Assembly (NCBI RefSeq): GCF_016859285.1
Contig: NC_053422.1
Span: forward strand, 21,326,001-21,390,000
DNA from: Xiphias gladius
Lineage: Eukaryota; Chordata; Actinopteri; Istiophoriformes; Xiphiidae
Direction: 5' to 3'
Length of the DNA stretch: 64,000 bases
The translations under genes and the position numbers were made by a program. Shown piece after piece: positions 1 to 28,366 of this stretch; the first letter of the stretch is position 1; the number at the start of each line of letters is the position of its first letter. Below the pieces are notes generated by a model, which searched no databases, was not told where the DNA came from, and worked only from the letters and a program-made list of their open reading frames with translations.

Positions 1-2588
1 AGACCCCAGGAATCTTATTATCCATGGCCTTTGAACACCTAAGCTATGTGATGAAAGGCAAAACTCTTCACCTCACTGTGATAAGAAAAATATCTCCCTC
101 ACATTGTTTATGTATGTGTGCATGCACACAGTTGTGCTAGTGTGTGCTTGAGTGTGACTTTCTATGTCAGTCAATCACTGTCTCATATTGACATCACTGT
201 CACTTCGGATGGATGAGTGCCAGATTCCTTTGATTCACCCACAGTGCTTGGAGACACAAAGTCTCATTTCTCTGTCAACACAAGCACTGTGACTGCAATC
301 AGATACACACACAAGCAAACACCAAAACACACTCAAAGCAACACACATATATACGTGTACACATGTACGCCAACACATACAGTACATGTACACAGGGGAA
401 TAACAGTTTATGATCTCCCCTTTTCCCCCATCAGAAAGTAGGGCAGCTTTGACTGCAGAATCAGCCCAAGATGTGAGAGTTGTCAGGCCTTAGCTTGGCG
501 CAAAGCACATTTCACTAGCACCAGACACTCTCAGTGTTTAGCTTATCTCAGCCTGCCTGTTGTTCATTTCAGCTCTGCATGATGTTGCTTGCATTTATTT
601 AAAAAAAAAAAAAAATACTCTCGCCATCTCTTACCTTCTGCACATTTTCTCCCACTGCAGACCATGGGAGCATGGTTGACAAAGCAGGTACCGTATCTGA
701 CTCTGGTGTTTTGTTTTTTAGCCTGTGGTGGTAGAAGCTAGCTGCTGCATTTGTGGGTTTTGGCCTGGCTTGGCTCTGTAGACTCTGTGGTGCTATCTGT
801 CCGTAGATTAGGGTGCCAGCCTCAATGATAACTCCCGACATGTAGTGCACTACCATTTACAGCAGTGCACTACAGCAGGGGTTAGCTGTCATTGAGCCTA
901 GATGTGTTGTGGGGTACCGTAGAGCCTAGTTTGGTATCAGCAGTGTTGAGGGGCTGTGCTGTGAATGTGTGGATGTGCATGCGTGTTCTTCTCTATATTT
1001 CTAATGTGGAAACACAAACACATAACTCTGCTCAGGTATTCTAGCCATGTACTGCGTAAACACAGCTGTTTCACACGAGGAGAAACTGATGAAAGCCGTA
1101 AAGAACTTTTGAGGTAATTGGTGAATTTCATAGGCCACTGATGCGAGACCTTAATGTGGTGTAAAAAAAAATACAGAGTTGTTGAGTGTGTGTGTGTTTA
1201 CATATGGGTATTTGTGGCAACAGTCCCGGCCATGATAGAGTGGCTAATAAATTTATTTTGTGAGCATGTGTGTGCGTGTGTGCGATTGTGCGTGTATGAC
1301 TCAGCGAGCATACAGTATTAATTCCAGATTTTCTATTTTTTCATCAAACCCATCCCCACCAGCCCAGGCCGAGAAAAAAAAAACAATCAGATCACACAAA
1401 GATAAACAGAATCATGGATAAGGGTTAAGACATCGGTGTAAACAGAGAAGGGTGCATGTCTAGGGTGAGTTGTCTCACATGCACAACAGGAATGTTTAAT
1501 AGATAGCCCCATAGCTGAACCTCTGTCAGGTTACACAGAGCGGCACAGATTGCCTGACAGTACAGGTCCCTGGAGCACCGTTGAGAGTGTCCTCTCACCC
1601 TCTGCGCTTAATGGAATAGTTCTCATTGTTTTATGAAGAGCGAGCCAAGAGAAAAGTAAATCGCAGGGTTAAAGAGAGAGCTAGAGACAGCGAGGGGAGA
1701 ATAAAGAAGAACAGATGGAGCCATAGAGGAAGCAGAGACACAGGTGAAAGAACATGCGGGGTAAAGCAATCATTGTAATTTCTAAGGTAGCTTATTAAGA
1801 ACAGGAGTAGATGAGTGGAGGTTGATCTGAGAAAGTGCAGAGTTATCTGGTCCATCTATAAGCAGTGGTCTTGGATTTATAGCTGTGACCTTTACTTTAT
1901 GACCTTTAGTGCAGACAGAGCTGGAAACAGGATGAATTGGGAGAATGGTGGAACTTTTAAGCACAATGTCTTGACTTAGTTTCATTTATATACTTTGTCC
2001 TTATTCTTTCTGTCTCTCTATCTCTGTCTGTCACATTCTCTTTCTCATTCGTTCCCCGGAGTCTTACACAGTATCTTTCTCTATCCAGACATATACCCCA
2101 ACACCCACCCAGCCACACACGCACCACACAACAGTGTGTATGCTGACCCATAACCCAAGGCAATTTCTTCTCCTTTTTAAGGGGATTTCATCAGAGTCCA
2201 ACTACATTAATGGGGAGGGTGGACTTAATAGTTTCTGAAATCCCACTTTATTCTAGTTAGTATGAGGGGGTATTGACTGGACCCTAGCATTAAAGAGAGA
2301 GGAGCCTCATGCCGGTTTGCCCAGGCAAGCCGATCAATGCCCACTATGGATTGTCCTGTTCTGGTGCTTCATAAGTATTTGGCTGCTTTAAATGGCAACT
2401 CCATTTAACAGGCAATCACTGCTAACTGCCTTTGTTCCCTGAGCTCAATACTTGGGGACAATCTATTCCAGCCTGACTGTTAATACACTGTTATGAGCAG
2501 TCCCTTGATGCAGAAAACGGTAATAATTAAAGATAAAAACCTTTGATTTGAATCCTCTTGTTGAGCTGAAAAACTTGGTTAAGCTTCT

Positions 2589-2596
2589 CTGCCCCC

Positions 2597-2641
<45 letters not shown>

Positions 2642-2646
2642 ACACT
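2589..2646. repeat. (CA)n microsatellite
   Basis: An 8-base C run continues directly into about 23 CA units with one CATACA interruption near the 3' end. Confidence 0.95.
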
Positions 2647-3511
2647 CTTCCTGTGAGTTCAAACAAGATCGCACACGGTCTTTCTCAAAGTCCTCTGCTG
2701 ACTTTCTCTCATTGCCTGGTGCTTGAGACATACGATAAAATGCCAATCAGGGTGAAATGCCTGTTAATTTAGCGACTGCCATGGTTTAGATTGCACTATT
2801 TGTATTCATAATGCATGGTTTTATTGATGCAGCGATTTGTTAGAGGGCAAAGTACTACAGTGCAACTTGAGTGAAAATATGTTCATTAATCTACTGAGCA
2901 GGACTCAATGAAAAGCATTTCATATTCATAATCTCTTGCTGGGTTATTTTGTCCTCCCTCCCTCTGTACTACCGAGTGGGAAATGTCAGGTCATATCTCT
3001 AGGGTGCGTCGTGCTGGGTGTGTTTCTGACGAAGTGCCTTTGCTTGCATGCTCTTATTGTTTTATCAGTCAACCCTGTCTTTGCCCCCACCTCCTGTGGG
3101 TAGACTTAAGAGTGTCGCATCCCGTTCCCTCATTTATTGAAGAGAAAATCACTGTGACAAGTTTGTTTGGGTCTCTTTGTGCTTCTGGTGAAAACATTGT
3201 CATTGTGTGTCATCATGCATTTTTTCCCTCTCCCTGATAGATTATAATGTGGCAAACACATGATCTTGTGTCAGAGCTAGAAAGGTGTTATTTAGAGTAA
3301 TACAGCAAAATGGTAAGACAGGGTAGGAGTTAAAGGCCTTTTTGAAAAAGACATTGATGGGTAACATTGTCTAACCATGGATGCTAATTATCAAATGGAA
3401 TATGTAAAAATGTCACAGTTAGCTTTCAGAAAGAAAGCTATTTCTTGTCATTTATCGGATGTTCTTGTTTGGACCCAATTTAGTGAAGTTATTCTAATAT
3501 AGGAGTAACTG

Positions 3512-4126
3512 TAAAAGGAATAGCTTGACAATTTGGGAAATGTGCTTTCTAGTTGAGATTTAGACAAGAGATCGATACCACTGTCATATATGTCCATTCA
3601 ATATGCAGCTGGAGCCAGCAGCCGGTTAGCTTAGCTTAGCACAGAGACTTGAAAAAGGGGGAAACAGCTAGCCCAGCTCTGTCTGAAATGTAAAAACAAG
3701 TTATAGTCTTATGGGGAGTTATTTGTCTTGGCCGGGCACAATAATTTCCTCGGGTCTATTTTGGTTGCCTGATAACCTCGAAGGTGACAACAAAACTCAA
3801 GGAAGTCACGGTTCTCGCCCAAGAAATATTCCCATACACAACCCCTACTAAAACCACAAAACTTACGATTTCGCAGATCCGTTTTTGTGTAGATTAAACA
3901 AACGAGATAGAGCCTGTTAATTAGTGAGCTTCAGAGGTGCTGCCAGGTGTATTTTATCAGGACGGAGGCAAGCTATCTGTTTCCCCCTGTTTCCAGCCTG
4001 TATGCTAAGCTAAGCTAACTGACTACTGGCTTCAACTTCATATTGAGTGGTATCAATCTTCTCATCTAACTCTTGACATAAAAGCAAATAAACATATTTC
4101 CCAAAATGTTGAACTATTCCTTTAAA
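3512..4126. repeat. Foldback (long-inverted-repeat) non-autonomous element, 0.6 kb
   Basis: The left arm (aaaggaatagcttgacaatt … agccagcagccggttagctt) is matched in reverse complement by the right arm (aagctaagctaactgactac … tgaactattcctttaa). The imperfect inverted arms are about 120-130 bp, with a 350-bp centre and no open frame. I recognise this as a common percomorph-fish repeat type but cannot name the family. It sits in the teneurin intron. Confidence 0.85.
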
Positions 4127-4478
4127 TATTCTCTACTATTCCAAGCAACCAAAAGTTACTAGATAATGTTACTTTGAAAAAATGGTACTGCCCTGTTTAA
4201 TTGCAAATTTCCTCATCCAGACTGCCTTAAAATGTCTGCTTTTCTCTGCCTTAAAGTCACTCTTAAGTTGAGGGTGTCCTTGCTTTGCTAGTTATAGAAC
4301 TTACTTGGCTCCAGGGCCATAGATTCTGGTAGGACTTTTTGCATGAGCTTAAGTGAAGGTTTATTAGTTCATAGACACACATACACTAACACACACTCCG
4401 TTGAACATGATCTCATTCTCTCATGAAAAAGCATTACTGTCAGGCCATCAGAATCCCATTACCTACACTGAATCATGA

Positions 4479-4535
4479 GTGAGAGAGAGAGAGACTGCAA
4501 AAAAGAGAGAGAGAAAGAGAGGGAGAGAGAGTGAT
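4479..4535. repeat. (GA)n-rich simple sequence
   Basis: Imperfect GAGA tracts (gagtgagagagagagagact, then agagagagagaaagagaggg). Confidence 0.85.
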
Positions 4536-4910
4536 GATCGGCTGGGCCTCTATCAAGTAAGTGAATCAAGTCATCTATCCACTTCTGTCCACACATGCAC
4601 ACACACGTTAGGAGCCATCCCACAGGTGTAAAAACATACAGATGGGAAAGTGTGCATGAAAACTGACTGGCTGGATTAAATTGATTCTTGAACAATCAAT
4701 ACCTACAGTATGCTACTGTATGCTTATTAAACTGAGTGAGACTCATTGGTCAATCATAACCATATGAGCATGTGTGTGTGTATGCGAATGTGTGTGCTCC
4801 TCTGTATATGAAGATTAAACAAACAAGAATCACCCTTCCTTCATCTCTCCCCTTTTCCTTCTTCCTTACCTCCCTCCCCCCTCTCTCCTCCTGTCCTCTC
4901 CTCTCCGCAG

Positions 4911-23834
<18,924 letters not shown>

Positions 23835-25530
23835 CAGCCCACCTGAACTTGCTTGAAGGGCAGACTCTTCCCTCTCTCCCACTTTCACTTATCTAAATCC
23901 TGCTCCTTTTTCCTACCCAGCCTCCTCAACCCTACTCCTCTCAAAACCCATGGAGAATTAACCAACAAATGGGGTTACTCACGGAACGCTGCAGGGACTT
24001 TTGAAAAGAATGACTTATCCGAAAACATATTATTAATTTTACTGCCGTAGGCAAAAAAATTAAAGTTTAGTCAAACGTTTTTGTTTTTTTTTTGAAAAAA
24101 CTCTAAACAACTGAAAAAGCACTGAAGAACTTTAAGAACTGTTGCTTAATGAATAAAAAGATTCCCCTTTTTAAAAAAGATAGTGATATTTTCGCCCACA
24201 TTTTTTGGGTCACACTGAGAGCGGCCATGACAGCTACTGAACACACAGTGGAGTTGTACTGTGCTGGCATCTGCAGTGAAGGCTTGTCTGTCTCTAATAG
24301 ACACTGAAGGCAAAGGGACCAAAGTGGAGACAAAGCCACTCCAGACAGCAGCCATTACAACTACACATCGACAGAGGACGTCATAAAACAGCCACAGACA
24401 AGGCAAAGTTAAAAAGGTTGTCCAATACTATGAGTTGTCTCCCTGTCTCAGGCCTCCCATTGTCCACCACGGACCAGTCCTCTGCTGCTGAGGCAGCGCA
24501 CATCCAACCAAGCAACACACAAGCTAACGGCATCCTTGAACAAATCCAAGCTGTTAAAGGACTAGAAAATAAACTTTTTAAAAAAACCAAGTCAAAAAAA
24601 GTGATGGCTATATTTGTGGACAGTGGTATCACACAGCATTGTTTATTTTGAGATGGGGAGAAGAATCATATTACTACATATGTGTCTGACTACACTAAAT
24701 TTCAGGATGTTGCGTATACTGTAGATGCCGTAGTTTTGTACGTTTCAGTCGCGGTAGAATTGTGAGACTTTCACCAAGGCACTTCTGTACAGAACGATCA
24801 AACACACCACTCACAGAGTCCGGAAAACATGCTAAGTTGGTATTTATTTTATTTTATTCTTTTTTATTTATTTATTCTTAGTACTATATGACAATCATGA
24901 ATGAGTCACCAGTTCTATTCGAAGGAACATTAATGGATGAGTTTATTTTCTTTTGTAAAATATGTAAGAAATGTTCATTTTGTTTTTGTATTAATTTCAT
25001 TTTGCTGCCAGGGCAAATAATAGTCACTCTCAAAAAGAATAATTTATGTAATAAAGTGTTTTAAAAAAAACGGTTTATACTTTAAATAAAGTCTTTAAAA
25101 CTGTGAAATCTGTTTTTTCGAAGTATATTTCGATGTACAGTGTATAGACCTACCTTTATGCAGCACAGTAGAATATTGTTCAGAATATCAAGTTTTATAT
25201 TTCTAAGAGGAAGTGGCTTGTAATGTGCAAAATCTTTAGCTGGTCTTACTACTCTAGAGTTTTGTGGCACACTAATATTCCATATCTACAATATCAATCC
25301 CCAGTTTGTTGTTTTTGACTGTTTTTTTTTTTTTTTTTCTGTTTGGAAGCAGAGATGTTTCTGTCCTAGATCCCAACAGCAGTAGCAGTAATGGATCCCT
25401 CTCACTGTGAAGAGACTCGTGCTGGATGTCATAATGTACCAAATCAGTATTATCAAAGGATGATTCTTATACATTCACTGAGACGAGACTCTTCTGAGAA
25501 CCTTATCAATAAAACATAATTGTTTACTTC
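23835..25530 (+). other. tenm2: Teneurin 3' untranslated region
   Basis: No coding potential follows the teneurin stop. The stretch becomes AU-rich (a TTTATTTTATTTTATT-type tract near 24840-24880). It holds AATAAA signals at 25050-25055, 25085-25090 and 25508-25513, so mRNA ends near 25.1 kb and near 25.53 kb are both plausible. Alternative poly(A) choice is inferred from the spacing only. Confidence 0.6.
25050..25090 (+). terminator. Paired poly(A) signals of the teneurin gene (proximal)
   Basis: AATAAA at 25050-25055 and again at 25085-25090, about 30 bases apart, the second followed by a T-rich stretch (tgttttttcg). A third signal lies at 25508-25513. Confidence 0.5.
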
Positions 25531-26116
25531 ATCTGAGCACCGTGTAGTTCACTTTCATCTCATTTTTGTATTTGAAGACTATTGATGTTACAGTAATAAA
25601 TTCCACCAGACGTGAATGACATACATTCATATTAGTTGCATTTCAAAGCAACCTCTGGAGTGTTGTTGGTATAGCTCCATTGTTTAAAACAGGCTGAATT
25701 TTTATTCTTCTGTGGTACTCGTGCATCCACCTCACTGGTAAAGCTTATTTTTGCTTCAGATATTCTTCATTGAAAAAATTAATACATAAATGACACCAAT
25801 GTCTTAATTGCATACCAGTAAACAGCCACCCACAACCATACTTCTCCTCACTCCAAACGTATTGCTTACAGTACTAAACACATACATGGGGTCCAATGTT
25901 GTTCATTGATTCTAATGTGCTTTTAAGTGGCCATTAAGATGTAACTCCAAATGCTAACTATTTTTTCCTGGGATAATTTTACTCTATTCTATTGAATTTA
26001 AGTAGCTCATCGGCTTTCAGAAGCGGCGGAAAAGGTTTAAGTTTCTATAATCAATATCGTTATAACAATGGATTAAATGTGAAAGGAGTCGCTTGCAGTG
26101 ATGAACGAATAGAGAG

Positions 26117-26304
26117 TAGACCTTTTTCACAGCAGACATTTTGGCACGTAACGGCAGGGAAAGCACATTTATAACTTTATTTAGGTGAGTTGGTTCCTGG
26201 GTCCTGGCATTGTGCATGCTGGCTCACTGGCATGTCTTACTGGACACTTGATAAAGCCGAGCCTTTTTTAATGTTATAAACACCTGTGCTTTCTGCTTTT
26301 AAGG
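26117..26304. repeat. Short interspersed palindromic repeat, copy 1
   Basis: Starts agacctttttcacagcagac and includes cctgggtcctggcattgtgc and atgctggctcactgg. The same units occur near 29908-30072, partly in reverse complement (gtgagccagcatgaacaatg, ccgggacccag). No coding capacity. It looks like a non-autonomous DNA element. Confidence 0.65.
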
Positions 26305-26706
26305 TTGTGAACTACTTCTTTTTTTTTTAGGATGTTGACCGCTGTCAACTTCGCTGTTTCAATTTTAATCTCACAGTGGTTTTCGGCCACAGCAGGCAGC
26401 ACTTTCCAGTTTATTCTCATGGGTTGTAGAGACGAAAAACGGAGCTAAAAGGCAGGTGAATCCTGTACTTACATTCACCAAGTGGCCATGGACAGGACTC
26501 CAAATGAAAGTTAAATGTTTCTTCGTGTGTGCTGGATTTGTAACTACCAACATTTTGCTAACACATCTGCCAGATCAACTTAAAATGTGATAATGTGGCA
26601 ATGTGGTTTTCACAGCCCGTTTCCGCTGCCTGGAAGTGACTAATTACAACCAGTTTCTACAGCTCTAAGTAGCAGTACCACACTATCCATTATGTGTAAC
26701 AGTTCT

Positions 26707-27090
26707 GCATTTAAAATTTACTCAAGTACAGAAGTTAGCAAGAAGTACTTGATTATTCATTATGCAGAATGACCCATGTAAGTGTTAAAATGCAGACAGT
26801 ACATTAGTGTTGTAGGTGGTCAAGATGGGGTTCATTTTTATTTCTTAATATTAGTTGAATTTATAAAAATGCATCATATTTTAGAAACTGCTCCCTTGTT
26901 TTGTGTTTAAATGTTTAATCTGAAAAGTAACTAGTTACTGTACCAATCAGATAAATGTAGAGGAGTAAAAAGTACAGTATTTCCCTCTGAATTGTAAAAA
27001 TATTAGGAGGCATAAATGACAAATACTCAAGTAAAGTACATCAAAACTATACAGCGCTTGAGTAAATGTATTTTTCCACCACTGCCTTTA
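26707..27090. repeat. AAGTAC-rich dispersed repeat, copy 1
   Basis: Contains actcaagtacagaag, taaatgtagaggagtaaaaa, gtacagtatttccctctgaa, ctcaagtaaagtac and cttgagtaaatgtatttttc. A related sequence in the other orientation is at 57958-58634. It is a recognisable fish repeat type with complementary ends and no open frame. Confidence 0.65.
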
Positions 27091-27639
27091 AGGTAGTGTG
27101 CATTGGAAAGCCATGACTCGTCTGGTGATTTATTCCCTTGTCCATTTTATGTAAAATCGTCTCTCCAGTGATTCACTTTCACTTAGCTTCACTTTTGTGA
27201 AACATGTTGTTAATGCATCAGGCAGGCAGCCATGTTGCAACCAAGATCCCGAACTAGCGGCTGTTATAAAAAGCTGAATTGATCCAACCAGGCCCAGACT
27301 GCAACAGTATACTGATCTATACTTCCTACTCTACTTTAACCTCCCACACAGCGCTCACACGCGAATACTGCCGCAATCCCCAAAATAAACACAAATCATG
27401 AAGCCTTCCATTTCATGGGAATAAATTATTTTAATGCAAGATTCTCATCTAAAGCAAACGGGTCATTTAGTATTTCAGTTAAGCAATCACAACTTTTTTT
27501 TTTTTCATATTTTTAGTTTTATCTCCAAGGTATGTCATAAAAATAATATTGGAATAATTTTTCCTAGTAAGATCACCATGAAAAAAAACAAAACATTGTG
27601 GCCATTGAATGTGGACAGTAATCAAACATAAATCACTGT

Positions 27640-28366
27640 CATCTTTAAAAATGCATTCCATTTATTGTCATGTGATTCCACCTGAAGACGTACGTCGGCA
27701 AAAACAGCTTGTGTGCAAACGATGGGGGTATGTTTCAAGCATGAGCTTCTTAAGAGCACCCTCTGGCTCATTAGTAGCAAGTGGTTTTAGTGGCCTTTGG
27801 GATACCTGGGTTCCGGGATAACGGGTAGTCCTTGGGCAGGGTAAGTAGCATAGCTGAAGGGTTTTAGGGAGGGTTGGAGGTGGTTGGAAGGGCAGGCAGG
27901 AGTAGTATCTTACAGAGGTAATCATCATAAAGTGCCAAAGAGCATCACAACTAGATGAGCCTGAGATCCAAGTATACTGTATGTGTGTGTATGTGTTTTT
28001 GTGTATCTACTGTACCTTGTCTGTTTGTGTGCTGCCTGTTGTGTGTAGGTGTGTGATTAGAGCCTGAGATGCAGGTTATGTTTAGAAGCTCAGTTACAAG
28101 CTGCTACAGAGTAGCCCCTGGACAGGGTCAGTCAGTCAGTCAGTGCTGAGGGTTTCACATCAAGGTAGAGTGGGTGGCCCTGGGAAGAGACTTCCATATG
28201 GGATTGAGGGTTTTATTTATAGACGAGCAAAAGACATGTGGAAGAAATGGAGGGGTAGTTTGGAGGGAGTGCAAGGTTAAAGGCAGATAGGGGGAAAGGG
28301 TGATGGGGTTCAAGGCACAGAAATGGGGGCAAGGAAGTAATGGATGGGACCAGTTGGTGAAGAGCG
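27640..28366 (-). other. cystm1: cystm1 3' untranslated region
   Basis: Follows the cystm1 stop on the minus strand. An AATAAA on the minus strand lies at 27661-27666, and an earlier one near 28213 is possible. No coding potential. Confidence 0.5.

Larger units (their letters stand above)
1..4910. other. Teneurin intron (partial): no exon seen
   Basis: I found no EGF-type or other teneurin coding segment before 4911. The stretch contains TG-rich sequence (about 80-160 and 1260-1300), a CA microsatellite at 2597-2645, a foldback repeat at 3512-4126 and GA-rich sequence at 4479-4535. The next upstream teneurin exon must lie outside the window. Confidence 0.7.
25531..27640. other. Intergenic spacer between the teneurin and cystm1 3' ends
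   Basis: The genes are tail-to-tail. The spacer holds the two repeats at 26117-26304 and 26707-27090. I see no further gene in it; open frames are short and featureless. Confidence 0.6.

Noticed and set aside
2463-2772. Open frames through the CA repeat giving poly-(His-Thr) or poly-(Cys-Val)
   Set aside because: Translation of a microsatellite, not a gene.
1-4910. Upstream teneurin EGF exons
   Set aside because: I looked for Cys-rich EGF-like frames next to AG/GT sites and found none; the short frames at 217-441, 2983-3237 and 4459-4695 are low complexity or featureless.
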